64,000 nt of DNA, from positions 310,001 to 374,000 of the forward strand of contig CAVYNG010000001.1 of assembly GCA_963769905.1 (NCBI GenBank). Direction: 5' to 3'. Every line of letters begins with the position of its first letter. Position 1 is the first letter of the stretch. A model generated the notes under the pieces. The model was given only the letters and a program-made list of their open reading frames with translations, was not told the DNA's origin and did no database searches. Shown here in pieces: positions 9,226 through 18,230 of this stretch. The translations under genes were made by a program, and so were the position numbers. Source of the DNA: Bog-756 sp963769905 (lineage in GTDB: Bacteria > Actinomycetota > Acidimicrobiia > Acidimicrobiales > RAAP-2).

Positions 9226-11412
9226 CTACCTCGACGCGGTCGCGATCCGGGCGACCATCGCGTCGTAGGCGGGGACGAACGCAGACGAGGGGACCGGCGG
9301 GCCCTCCGTGGTCGGCTCGAGCAGCGACGTCACCCGGCCACCGAACATGAACGCCTGTCCGACCACTTCCTTCCCGCCGCTCGCGGTGGTGATGTTGGTC
9401 AGGTAGCCGTAGGCCTTGACCCCTGCCGGAGCGGGCAACGTGACCACCTGCAGCTGTGCGACCGACCCCGGCGACGCGGCGGCGACCAGCGCGCTCTGGT
9501 GCTGTGAGTAGCAGGGTACGAAGCTCGCCGAGGCGAACGGTGCGGCGAGGGACTGCACCTGGGCTGCGGATGTCATGGCCGTCGTGGTCGAGTGCATCTG
9601 GAAGCCCGTCGACGAGCTGTCCTGGAAGGTCGGCGACACGGAGGTCGACGACTCGCCGGGCAGTGCCACCCCGCCGAAGAGTCCCGAGGCCGTCGAGACG
9701 GGGATGCCGAGGCAGCCGGCGAGTGCAGTGTCGGCGGTCCGCTGCGCCTGGAGCGGCGCGGCCAGGGGGCGGGCGGCGGGAGTGGACGGCGGGACGCGGG
9801 CCCAGCCGGGTGGGAGGTCGGCCAGGCGGAGGTTGATCGAGGTTGCCAGCGCGGCGTCGGCGGCGACCGCGCTCGTCGTCGGTGGCGACGAGGTGGTCGT
9901 GTTGTTGTTCGTCTTCTTCACCGCGAAGTAGGCGATGCCGCCGGCCACCAGCACCAAGGCGACGACCAACAGCATGGTCACCGAGCGCCGGCGTCCGTCG
10001 GAACGCGGCTTGTCGCCGGGCTCGAGCTGTCGCTCGCCTTTCCTCTCCCTCTTTTGCTTCTTCTTCGTCGCGGCGGCGGAGAGGACGACCACCTCGCCCG
10101 GTCCGGTCGGTATGCCGGTCACGCTCTCGTGCTCGGCAGCCATGAACGCGACCGGTTCCGCTTCGGGCCCGAGCTCCGGCTCCGGCATCGGCTCCGGCGA
10201 CGGCTTCGGCTCACGGCGAGTCGGGGGCCGCCAGCGGAAACCGCCGCGGGCCTCGGGCGCCGGTCCCTCCTCGGTGGGGGGCGGCGGGAGGGTCATGTGG
10301 AGGGGAACGGGTTCTTCGGGGGGTTCCGGCGGTGGCGCGGCGACCGCGAACATTCCCGCGGGCGCCACCTCCTCGGCAGCCGAACGTGAGCGCCGCCACC
10401 GCCGCTTCTTCGGCGGTGCGGGTGGCGCGGCCTGGCCGAGCGGCGGATCGTCCCACGCCGTGGGCTCTGGTGACGCGTCACCGAGCAGGTCCCATCCCTG
10501 AGAAGGGGGCTCGCCCGGAGCCACCGGTCCGCCAGCCGGGGGCGTCAGTGCCCCGACGGCCCCGATCGGTGGGGCAGGCGGCCGGGCCGCAGCCGGCGGA
10601 GGAGGTGGAGGCGGAGGTGGAGGCGGAGGAGCACTGGACAGAGGCGGCAGTTCGCTGGACGGAGGGGGTGCAGCGCTGGACGGAGGTGGTGGTGCGCTGG
10701 ACGGAGGTGGTGGTGCGCTGGACGCGGACGGTGGAGCTGGTGCGTCGGGTCGCGTAGATGCGGGCGACAGAGGGGCGGAGGACACCGCCGTCTCGGCCGT
10801 GTCCTCCGCGGCCCCGTTGGGGGATCCGCTCGCCGCGGCGCCGACACCCGCAGCCGCGGCGGCCGCAGCTGCTCCCGCACCCGCTGCGGGCGACATGCGC
10901 GGACTCGCCGGCGCGTCGTCGGCCGCTTCGGTCGGAGCGGCACCCGGTGCGGTCGGGGTCGGAACCGTACTCGCGCTGGTCGGTGTCGTGGACTCGCCTT
11001 CGCGTGGCCCTTCTGCGCCGGTCGCCGCAGTCGAGGTGGGTTCCGTACCCATCATCCGGTAACGCGCGAGCCACGCCGGCAGTGCCTGGTCGAGATAAGC
11101 GGCCTGGCCGGGTGAGACCGTCTCGCTCGGGAGCAGGAACCTGATCGACTGACCTCCCGAGGTGAGCTCCATCACGGCCGCGCTCCGGCCGTCGGAAAGC
11201 TCGATCTTCTCGTTGCACGCGGCCGAGTCGAGCCCGGACCAGACGAGAAGGCGTTCGATCTGGGGCTGGGGACCCTGCACGGTGATGCCCGCGGAGGTGA
11301 ACAACAGGCTGAGCCCCTCGGTCGTCTTCGTGCCCCGCTCGGTGTCACCAGCGAGGGCGACACCGCCCAACTGCATCCCCTCGGGAGGCAGTTCTGTGAT
11401 TCCGACGGTCAT
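9226..11412 (-). CDS. Proline-rich single-span membrane protein, function unknown
   Basis: 728 residues. The ATG at 11412 is preceded by AAGGAGAGGTCC, a strong ribosome binding site; a longer open frame upstream is not used. Layout: an N-terminal globular region of about 130 residues (starting MTVGITELPPEG, with LLFTSAGITVQG); about 330 low-complexity Ala/Pro/Ser/Thr/Glu residues, including a run of about 12 prolines; a basic stretch; one transmembrane helix (MLLVVALVLVAGGIAYFAV); and a C-terminal exported region of about 200 residues. The helix and the basic residues before it predict the N-terminus inside and the C-terminus outside. I do not recognise a family. It is convergent with the menJ-like gene (9 bases apart). 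Confidence 0.8.
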   Translation of the reverse strand: MTVGITELPPEGMQLGGVALAGDTERGTKTTEGLSLLFTSAGITVQGPQPQIERLLVWSGLDSAACNEKIELSDGRSAAVMELTSGGQSIRFLLPSETVSPGQAAYLDQALPAWLARYRMMGTEPTSTAATGAEGPREGESTTPTSASTVPTPTAPGAAPTEAADDAPASPRMSPAAGAGAAAAAAAAGVGAAASGSPNGAAEDTAETAVSSAPLSPASTRPDAPAPPSASSAPPPPSSAPPPPSSAAPPPSSELPPLSSAPPPPPPPPPPPPAAARPPAPPIGAVGALTPPAGGPVAPGEPPSQGWDLLGDASPEPTAWDDPPLGQAAPPAPPKKRRWRRSRSAAEEVAPAGMFAVAAPPPEPPEEPVPLHMTLPPPPTEEGPAPEARGGFRWRPPTRREPKPSPEPMPEPELGPEAEPVAFMAAEHESVTGIPTGPGEVVVLSAAATKKKQKRERKGERQLEPGDKPRSDGRRRSVTMLLVVALVLVAGGIAYFAVKKTNNNTTTSSPPTTSAVAADAALATSINLRLADLPPGWARVPPSTPAARPLAAPLQAQRTADTALAGCLGIPVSTASGLFGGVALPGESSTSVSPTFQDSSSTGFQMHSTTTAMTSAAQVQSLAAPFASASFVPCYSQHQSALVAAASPGSVAQLQVVTLPAPAGVKAYGYLTNITTASGGKEVVGQAFMFGGRVTSLLEPTTEGPPVPSSAFVPAYDAMVARIATASR

Positions 11413-11637
11413 GGACCTCTCCTTCGTCGCCGGGGCGCGTCCCGGCTCGATCAAGCCGCTTCGGTCATCCTGTCGCCGTCGGCGAGCCCTCGGCAAGGAC
11501 CTTCGGCGCGCATGTTGCAGCCGCCCCCGATCCTTTGTCCCTGCTCTTCACTACTTTTGGGCGTCGCCGGCGTTGTTTGACACCCGTTCATACTGGCCCA
11601 CCGAGGCGCGCAATCGACGGACCCTGCCGGCCCGGCG

Positions 11638-12957
11638 TCAGCTGCCGAGGGCCTCGCCGATCGCGTCCGAGGCGGCGTCGAGCACCAGGTCGAGCTCCGC
11701 CCGGCGATGGGACATCGAAGGGAAGGCGATCTCGTAGGGCCCCGGTGCGAGCGCGACGCCCCGTTCGAGCATCGCGGTGAACAGCCTGCGGTAGACACCG
11801 GTGGCCGCGGACACGACGGCACCCTCGTAGTCGGCGACCGGTCCGGTACCGGCCGGCACGAAGAAGAGTCCGAAGAGCGGACCGACGACCGGGACCTGCG
11901 CGACCAGTGGTCTTCCGGCATCGTCGGCGGTGCCCGCCTTCGCCAACGCGGTGGAAAGGACCTCCTCGAGCTCGACGGCGAAAGGAGCAACCCGCGACGA
12001 AAGGGCGTCGTAGGACTCGGGGCCGAGCGCGCTGAGCACCGCGAGGCCGGCCGCGGTGGCGAGCGGGTTCCCCGACAACGTGCCCGCCTGGTACACCGGA
12101 CCTTCGGGGGCGAGCACCGAGAGCACCTCGGCCCTCCCGCCGAACGCCCCGACCGGCAATCCCCCGCCGATCACCTTGCCGAAACACCAGAGGTCGGGAC
12201 GAACCCCCAACCGCTCGGAGGCTCCGGCCGGGCCCACGCGGAAGCCAGTGATGACTTCGTCGAACACCAGGAGTGCACCGGCGTCGTCGCACGCAGCACG
12301 CAGGCCCTCGAGGAACCCGGGACGAGGTGGAACGAGCCCCATGTTGGCGGCGACCGGCTCGACGATGACGCATGCCACCCGCTCGTCGAGCTCGGGCACC
12401 TCGTTGTAGGGCGCGACGACCGTGTCCGCGACCGCCGAGGAGGGCACCCCCTCCGACCCGACGAGACCGAGGGTGGCGACCCCACTCCCCCCGGCCGCGA
12501 GGAGGCCGTCGGAATGGCCGTGGTAGCAGCCGGCGAATTTGACGATGCGCGCGCGGCCGGTGAAACCGCGGGCCACACGGATCGCGCTCATCGCGGCTTC
12601 GGTGCCCGACGACACCAGTCGGACCTGCTCGCAACCGGGGACCCGGTCGCAGATCTCCTCGGCGAGGAGGACCTCGCCCTCGGTCGGCGCGCCGAACGTC
12701 GTCCCGGACCGCGCCGCCGCCTCCACAGCTTCGAGGACGACGGGGTCTGCGTGGCCGAGGATCGAGGCACCGTAGGACTGGACGAGATCGAGCAGGCGAT
12801 TGCCGTCGGCATCCCAGACGTAGGCACCTCGCCCCCGCGTGACGAAGTAGGGATGGCCGCCAACCGACCGGAACGAACGGACCGGTGAGTTGACGCCGCC
12901 GGGGATGACCTCGCGTGCCCGGGCGAACAGCGCCTCCGAGCGGTCGTGGTCAGCCAC
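11638..12957 (-). CDS. hemL: Glutamate-1-semialdehyde 2,1-aminomutase
   Basis: PLP enzyme that converts glutamate-1-semialdehyde to 5-aminolevulinate, the second step of the C5 heme pathway. 439 residues, normal length. Signatures: GGVNSPVRSFRSVGG near the N-terminus, the SSGTEAAMSAIRVAR phosphate-binding region, CYHGHSDGLL, VFDEVITGFR, and the Schiff-base lysine in CFGKVIGGGLPVGAFGG. It is the last gene of the hem operon and its ATG overlaps the hemB stop by 8 bases. The 225 bases to the next gene (11413-11637) hold no gene or clear signal that I can see. Confidence 0.96.
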   Translation of the reverse strand: MADHDRSEALFARAREVIPGGVNSPVRSFRSVGGHPYFVTRGRGAYVWDADGNRLLDLVQSYGASILGHADPVVLEAVEAAARSGTTFGAPTEGEVLLAEEICDRVPGCEQVRLVSSGTEAAMSAIRVARGFTGRARIVKFAGCYHGHSDGLLAAGGSGVATLGLVGSEGVPSSAVADTVVAPYNEVPELDERVACVIVEPVAANMGLVPPRPGFLEGLRAACDDAGALLVFDEVITGFRVGPAGASERLGVRPDLWCFGKVIGGGLPVGAFGGRAEVLSVLAPEGPVYQAGTLSGNPLATAAGLAVLSALGPESYDALSSRVAPFAVELEEVLSTALAKAGTADDAGRPLVAQVPVVGPLFGLFFVPAGTGPVADYEGAVVSAATGVYRRLFTAMLERGVALAPGPYEIAFPSMSHRRAELDLVLDAASDAIGEALGS

Positions 12958-13987
12958 CCACCACCTCGGCGACCTCGGCCGCGAAGTAGGTCAGCACGAA
13001 GTCGGCCCCCGCGCGCTTGAGCGCAGTCAGCTGCTCGAGCGCGACCGCGGGACCGTCGAGCCAGCCGTTGGCGGCCGCCGCCTTGACCATCGCGTACTCG
13101 CCGCTCACGTGGTAGGCGGCCACCGGCACGTCGACCGCGGCACGCACCTCGGCCAGCACGTCGAGGTTGGTCATCGCCGGCTTCACCATGACCATGTCGG
13201 CACCTTCCTCGACGTCGAGCGCGACCTCCCGACGGGCCTCGCGCCGGTTGCGCGCGTCCTGCTGGTAGGCCGTTCGGTCGCCGCCACCGGTGATCTGCAC
13301 ACCCGCTGCATCGCGGAATGGCCCGTAGAGGGCCGAGGCGTACTTGGCCGAGTAGGCGAGGATGGCCGTCCCGGTCCATCCGCCTCCGTCGAGCGCGGCG
13401 CGTATCGCGGCGACCTGGCCGTCCATCATCCCGCTCGGCGCGACGACGTCGGCACCGGCCGCAGCCTGGACCACCGCCAGCCGCGCGTAGAGATCGATGG
13501 TCGCATCGTTGTCGACGTCGCCGGTCGCCGCGTCGATGACCCCACAGTGCCCGTGGTCGGTGAACTCGTCGAGGCAACAGTCGGCCATCAGCACCACCCG
13601 GTCGCCGACCGCGTCGCGCACCGCTCGAAGGGCGCGCGCGGTGATGCCGTCGGGTGACAAGCAGGCCGAGCCGGTGGCGTCCTTCTCCTCGGGTCGTGGC
13701 ACCCCGAAGAGGATGACGCCGGGCACCCCGAGCGAGCTCAGCCGTTTGACCTCGAGCGCGCAGCTCTCTGCGGTGTGCTGGACCACCCCCGGCAGGGACG
13801 CGACCGGTCGCGGCTCGTCGATGCCCTCGGCGACGAAGAGGGGCGCGACGAGATCGTCGACGGAGAGGGTGGCCTCCGCGACGAGCCGCCGCAGCGCCTC
13901 GGTCCGTCGCAGGCGCCGCATGCGCACGGCCGGGAAGGACGCTCCCGCCCCGTCCGATCGGATGCGCGCAGCTGGTTCGCTCGGCAC
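12950..13987 (-). CDS. hemB: Delta-aminolevulinic acid dehydratase (porphobilinogen synthase)
   Basis: Condenses two 5-aminolevulinates to porphobilinogen. Two active-site lysines are visible, in AYSAKYASALYGPFRDA and VMVKPAMTNLDVL. The metal-site region reads DCCLDEFTDHGHCG. The frame is open up to 14041, but the GTG at 13987 was chosen: it gives 345 residues, retains the family N-terminal FPAVRMRRLRR, and leaves an 11-base gap to the upstream gene instead of an overlap. The product feeds HemC encoded upstream in the same operon; the stop overlaps hemL. Confidence 0.95.
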   Translation of the reverse strand: MPSEPAARIRSDGAGASFPAVRMRRLRRTEALRRLVAEATLSVDDLVAPLFVAEGIDEPRPVASLPGVVQHTAESCALEVKRLSSLGVPGVILFGVPRPEEKDATGSACLSPDGITARALRAVRDAVGDRVVLMADCCLDEFTDHGHCGVIDAATGDVDNDATIDLYARLAVVQAAAGADVVAPSGMMDGQVAAIRAALDGGGWTGTAILAYSAKYASALYGPFRDAAGVQITGGGDRTAYQQDARNRREARREVALDVEEGADMVMVKPAMTNLDVLAEVRAAVDVPVAAYHVSGEYAMVKAAAANGWLDGPAVALEQLTALKRAGADFVLTYFAAEVAEVVGG

Positions 13988-13998
13988 GGCTGTCCAGC

Positions 13999-15663
13999 CT
14001 ACGGCAGGACGATCGAAGAGACGCCCGGCGGTGGGTGCCACGAGAGCACGGTCACACCGTTCTCATCGAAGATGACCGACGCACCGTGGTGCTCGAGGAG
14101 GCTCGCACGCACTTGCTCGGCCGCCCCCGCGGGGATCGACTCGATCCCGGCCGAGGGGACGATCACGAAGTCCACCTCACCGGCGCGCACCGGAAACCGC
14201 TGCGGCGAAGCCAGCAACGGGTACAGCTCGGGGCGAGCGGCGAAGCGGCCGATCACCCCCTGAGAGACAACAGCCTCCGCGCCTGCCGGCACACGGCCGA
14301 CCGCCGTCGCGAGCGCGGCGGCGGTCGCTCCGTCGACCCGCCACCAGTCGGCTCGGACGGTGCGGTAGAGGGGCACGCTCTGCACCAGCGCGATCGTGAC
14401 GAGCACCGCGGCGAGCACGACCGCCACGGCCACTCGCCAGGACCGGGCGGTCGGGCGGTCGGCCTCCTCGGCCGGATCGGCGCGCTCCCCCGCGGGCGCG
14501 CCCCCGGTGGGCCGGGCGTCGGCCTCGAACGCGGCAGGGGCGGCCCGGGCGATCCGGAGGAGCAGGAGGACCGACCCGACGAAGACGAAGGGGATCACCG
14601 CGAGCGTCTGGAACGCGATGGTCGGTGAGAGGAACGCCTTGTTGGCGTTGAGTGCGGTCGGGACGAGCGTGCCGAGCGCAACGAAGAGCCCCCAGGGCGT
14701 CGCCACGCCGACGAGCCCGGCCGAGGCCACCACCCGCCCGATCCCGCCGATCCGGTCGACGAGTGCGTGCAGGACGTGGAAGGGATGGAGGAGCAGGTGG
14801 ACCACGACCCACCCGCTGCTCGCGTCCGGCGCCGCACCGACCAGGTACCCGTAGTTGGTGACGATCCCGCTGCCCTTGTTGGCCACGAGCACCGTCGCAA
14901 GCAGCACCCAACCGGCCGAGACGAGCGCGACGGTGAGCGGCGCTTTCCAACCGCTCCTCCGCCGCGCATGGCGCGAGACCAGCCCCGCCACGCCGACGCA
15001 GAGCGTCCCGACCGCGACCACGTCGCCGAAGAGCAGCGCGATCGCGGCTGCCACGACCGCGGTCCGGGGTCGTCCCCTCCACAGCGAGTAGGCCGACAAC
15101 ACGACGAGGGGAAGCCCGATGGTCTCGAAGTGCACGTCGAAGGATGCGGCCAGGTACCACCACGGGTTGACCACCAAGAACGCGAGCGCGACGAGAGCGA
15201 CGACGGTGCGTGCGCCCGCGGCACGTACAGCGCAGGCCGCGGCGACCCAGGCCATCGCGACGGACTCGGCCGCGACGAGGGCGGCGTCCTGGAGCCAGAG
15301 CAGCTGGACGGGGTGGGGCCAGACTCTGCCGACGAGCGCGATCGGCCACATCGCGAGCTCGAAATGGCTCTGCCAGAACGGGTAGGTCGGCGTCTGGATG
15401 GTGTCGATCGGGTCGAGATGGCCGTGCCCGATCGCCCACCATGCCTGGGCGTAGGTCGCGAAGTCGTCGGTCAGGTCGAACCGCCGGTAGAGATAGGTGC
15501 TGTAGACGGCGATGCCGACGAACTGAGCGCAGAGGACCGCCGCGCAGACGAGCCAAAAGGTCCGCATCCGGCTGCTGTCGAGGGCGGCCCACCGGGCGGC
15601 CAACCACCGCCGCTCACGACGAGCGTCGGGCGGTGTGCGGGAGGGGGTGAGGACCGCGCTCAC
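13999..15663 (-). CDS. DUF2079-type polytopic membrane protein
   Basis: 554 residues with about ten hydrophobic segments. The region after the first helix (TDDFATYAQAWWAIGHGH, then FWQSHFELAMWPIALVGRVWP) resembles DUF2079 integral membrane proteins, which look like polyprenol-dependent glycosyltransferases, but no function is established for this one. The GTG start at 15663 overlaps the hemD stop (GTGA) and the gene ends 11 bases before hemB, so it sits inside the hem operon although nothing links it to heme synthesis. The last 130 residues are mainly soluble. Confidence 0.8.
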   Translation of the reverse strand: MSAVLTPSRTPPDARRERRWLAARWAALDSSRMRTFWLVCAAVLCAQFVGIAVYSTYLYRRFDLTDDFATYAQAWWAIGHGHLDPIDTIQTPTYPFWQSHFELAMWPIALVGRVWPHPVQLLWLQDAALVAAESVAMAWVAAACAVRAAGARTVVALVALAFLVVNPWWYLAASFDVHFETIGLPLVVLSAYSLWRGRPRTAVVAAAIALLFGDVVAVGTLCVGVAGLVSRHARRRSGWKAPLTVALVSAGWVLLATVLVANKGSGIVTNYGYLVGAAPDASSGWVVVHLLLHPFHVLHALVDRIGGIGRVVASAGLVGVATPWGLFVALGTLVPTALNANKAFLSPTIAFQTLAVIPFVFVGSVLLLLRIARAAPAAFEADARPTGGAPAGERADPAEEADRPTARSWRVAVAVVLAAVLVTIALVQSVPLYRTVRADWWRVDGATAAALATAVGRVPAGAEAVVSQGVIGRFAARPELYPLLASPQRFPVRAGEVDFVIVPSAGIESIPAGAAEQVRASLLEHHGASVIFDENGVTVLSWHPPPGVSSIVLP

Positions 15664-16472
15664 CGTGAGGGTCTTTGCTCTCCGCCGCGCGCAGCGTCAC
15701 GTGATGGTGTCCCGCCGAGTACCCGCGCCAGCGCGTCCACCAGGCCGTCGATCGTATGCGACGCCGCCTCGACGGTCACCTCGAGACCGGCCTCGCGCGC
15801 GGTGTCCGAGGTGGAGGGCCCGATCGACGCGACGGTCGGCGGGACGCCGTCGCGTCCGAGGACGCGTAAGGAGTGCGCCACCGTCGACGACGAGGTGAAC
15901 GCGATCGCGTCGGCACGACGGGCGCGCTCGACCGCGTCCGACGGAGGCGTGGCCGCGACCGTGCGGTAGGCGACGACCTCGTCGACGTCCCACCCGTTCG
16001 CACGCAAACCGGCGGCCAGCTCGCCGCGCACCTCCTCCGCCCGCGGGAAGAGCACCGTGCGGGTCGGGCCTGCCCCAGGCGGAAGGGGTGGGAACGCGTC
16101 GACCAGTCCGGCCGAGGTGGCGACGTCGGCCACCACCGCAGGCTCGATGCCGGCCCCACGGAGCGCCGTGGCGGTTCCCTCGCCGAGTGCCGCCCAACTC
16201 GCCGGCACACGACCTGCGTGGGGTCCGAGCGACTCGAGGAGCCGGCTCGCCGCGTTGGCCGAGGTGAGCGCGACCCAGCCGTACCGGCCCGCGGCGAGAC
16301 CCTCGGCGGCCTCTGCGAGCGCGGCGCCGCCGTCGGCCGGCGGCCCGGTGGCGATGACCGGCAACTCGACCACCGCGGCACCAAGCGACGCGAGCCGCTC
16401 GACCATCCGCGACGCCTGGTCCCGCGCCCGCGTGACCACCACCGTTCGGCCGTTGAGCGTGCCCTCGCTCAC
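15660..16472 (-). CDS. hemD: Uroporphyrinogen-III synthase
   Basis: Closes and inverts ring D of hydroxymethylbilane to give uroporphyrinogen III. The family is poorly conserved, so the call rests on size (270 residues), the two-domain pattern (GRTVVVTRARDQASRM, VALTSANAASRLLESL, then AIAFTSSSTVAHSL and ASIGPSTSDTAREAGLEV) and on position directly after cobA in a hem operon. The GTG at 16472 overlaps the cobA stop (GTGA); a much longer open frame upstream is a shadow of cobA. Confidence 0.9.
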   Translation of the reverse strand: MSEGTLNGRTVVVTRARDQASRMVERLASLGAAVVELPVIATGPPADGGAALAEAAEGLAAGRYGWVALTSANAASRLLESLGPHAGRVPASWAALGEGTATALRGAGIEPAVVADVATSAGLVDAFPPLPPGAGPTRTVLFPRAEEVRGELAAGLRANGWDVDEVVAYRTVAATPPSDAVERARRADAIAFTSSSTVAHSLRVLGRDGVPPTVASIGPSTSDTAREAGLEVTVEAASHTIDGLVDALARVLGGTPSRDAARGGEQRPSR

Positions 16473-17200
16473 GCAGGACCGGCCACGCGGGTCGTGCCGA
16501 GGTCGAGACCCGCCACCGGGCCGACCACGATCACCGCGGGAGCCGGCAGCTCGATCTCCGAGAGCTCCCCGAGTGTCGAACGGACGACCTGTTGGGCGCC
16601 GGTCGTGCCCCAATGCACGACCGCGACCGGCGTCGTCGGTGTCCGTCCCGCTGCGAGCAGGCGTGCGGCGATCTCGCTGCGGTCGGCCATTCCCATCAGG
16701 ATCACGAGTGTCCCTCCGGCTCGCCCGAGCGACTCCCAGTCGACGCCCCCCGGCTCGTCGGGCTCGCCTGCGTGGCCGGTGACCACCGAGACCGAGGCGG
16801 ACAGCTCGCGGTGGGTGACCGGGATACCGGCGGCGGCGGGAACCGCGAACGCCGAGGAGACTCCCGGCACGACCTCGTAGTCGACGCCCGCTTCGCGAAG
16901 CGCTGCAGCCTCCTCGCCTCCCCGCCCGAAGAGAAAAGGGTCGCCACCCTTCAGACGCACCACCGCACGCCCGGCGCGCGCATGCTCGACCATCAGGTCG
17001 TTGATGGCCGCCTGCCGGCCGGGGTCACCCGGGCGCTTGCCGACGTCGATCAGCAGAGCCTTCGCCGACGCGAACCCGAGCAGTTCGGGAGTGACGAGAC
17101 GGTCGTGGATGACCACGTCGGCACTCACGAGCAACTCGCGTCCGCGCAGGGTGAGCAGTCCCGGATCGCCGGGACCGGCCCCGACCAGCGCGACGCTCAC
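16469..17200 (-). CDS. cobA: Uroporphyrinogen-III C-methyltransferase
   Basis: SAM-dependent enzyme that methylates uroporphyrinogen III at C2 and C7 to precorrin-2, the branch towards siroheme and cobalamin. 243 residues. Signatures: VGAGPGDPGLLTLRG at the N-terminus, then RLKGGDPFLFGRGGEE, VPGVSSAFAVPAAAGIPVTHR and the C-terminal VVIVGP-like strand. It is the single-domain SUMT form without a fused HemD or CysG dehydrogenase. The GTG at 17200 overlaps the hemC stop and the stop overlaps hemD, placing the branch enzyme between the two genes that make and close its substrate. Confidence 0.95.
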   Translation of the reverse strand: MSVALVGAGPGDPGLLTLRGRELLVSADVVIHDRLVTPELLGFASAKALLIDVGKRPGDPGRQAAINDLMVEHARAGRAVVRLKGGDPFLFGRGGEEAAALREAGVDYEVVPGVSSAFAVPAAAGIPVTHRELSASVSVVTGHAGEPDEPGGVDWESLGRAGGTLVILMGMADRSEIAARLLAAGRTPTTPVAVVHWGTTGAQQVVRSTLGELSEIELPAPAVIVVGPVAGLDLGTTRVAGPA

Positions 17201-18207
17201 GCCCGCACGGCGGGGCGCTTCTCGGACACGCCGTCGCCATCGACCCTCGTGCCCTCGTTCGCACGCTCGAGCAGATACCGCGCGACCTCGCGGCCGAGCT
17301 CCTCGCCGTCGTCGCCACGACGGCGGTGCCGGAGGACCACGGTCCCTCCCCAGCCGGCGAGCATCCCCGACAGCATGACCTCTTGTGGGCCATCGGCGGT
17401 GCTCCCCTCCACGGTGCCCCCCTCCGCGGTCCTCGCCGTCGCAACGAGCTGTGCGAAGGCACCCACCGGCAGTGTGCACCCGCCACCGAGCTCGGCGAGG
17501 AAGGCGCGCTCGGCGGCCACCAGGCGGCGGACGATCGGGTCGTCGATGGCCGAGAGCGCGGCGAGCGTCTCGGCGTCGCCGCCGCGGCATTCGACCGCGA
17601 GCGCGCCCTGGCCGACCTGGGGCACCATCAGTTCGGGTTCGAGCACCTCGGCCACCACTCCGGCCGGCGCGCGCCAGTCGAGACGGTCGAGCGCCGCCTG
17701 CGCGACCACCACCGCGGCGACCCCGCCGGTTCCCGCGGTGGCGATCCTCGTTGCGAGGTTCCCGCGCAGGTCCGCGAAGAGAAGATCGGGCCGGAAGTCG
17801 CCGAGCTGCGCGCGCCGCCGGGCCGATCCCGTGGCGACGGTGGCGGCGGTCGGAAGGGTCTCGACGGTCCCGCCGATCAGCGTGTCGCGGAGGTCCGCCC
17901 GCTCGGGGAACGCTGCGAGCACCAAGCCTGGCGCGCCGGACAGGTCCGAGGCCGGCAGGTCCTTCGCCGAGTGCACCGCGGCGTCCGCGTCGCCGCGGAC
18001 GACCGCGGCCTGCACCTCCTTCACGAAGACGCCCTGCCCGCCGAGCCGGTCGATGGGTACGTCGCGCCGCCGATCCCCTTCGGTCTCGACCACCAGCAGA
18101 CGGGTCTCGATCCCGTGGGCCTCCAGGAGGGAACCGACTCGTTCCGCCTGCCAGCGTGCGAGCGGCGAGCCCCTCGTCGCCAACCGGAGCACGGCCGTTT
18201 CGCTCAT
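17197..18207 (-). CDS. hemC: Hydroxymethylbilane synthase (porphobilinogen deaminase)
   Basis: Polymerises four porphobilinogens into hydroxymethylbilane. 336 residues from the ATG at 18207. The N-terminal LATRGSPLARWQA, the cofactor-domain sequence VHSAKDLPA, GSARRRAQL, and the dipyrromethane-cofactor cysteine in LGGGCTLPVGAFA are all present. A Thr/Gly-rich insertion separates the cofactor cysteine region from the C-terminal helix. 23 bases downstream of hemA; its stop overlaps cobA. A longer open frame upstream is a shadow of hemA. Confidence 0.95.
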   Translation of the reverse strand: MSETAVLRLATRGSPLARWQAERVGSLLEAHGIETRLLVVETEGDRRRDVPIDRLGGQGVFVKEVQAAVVRGDADAAVHSAKDLPASDLSGAPGLVLAAFPERADLRDTLIGGTVETLPTAATVATGSARRRAQLGDFRPDLLFADLRGNLATRIATAGTGGVAAVVVAQAALDRLDWRAPAGVVAEVLEPELMVPQVGQGALAVECRGGDAETLAALSAIDDPIVRRLVAAERAFLAELGGGCTLPVGAFAQLVATARTAEGGTVEGSTADGPQEVMLSGMLAGWGGTVVLRHRRRGDDGEELGREVARYLLERANEGTRVDGDGVSEKRPAVRA

Positions 18208-18230
18208 GGCAGTGCCGGACCGGGCACGGC

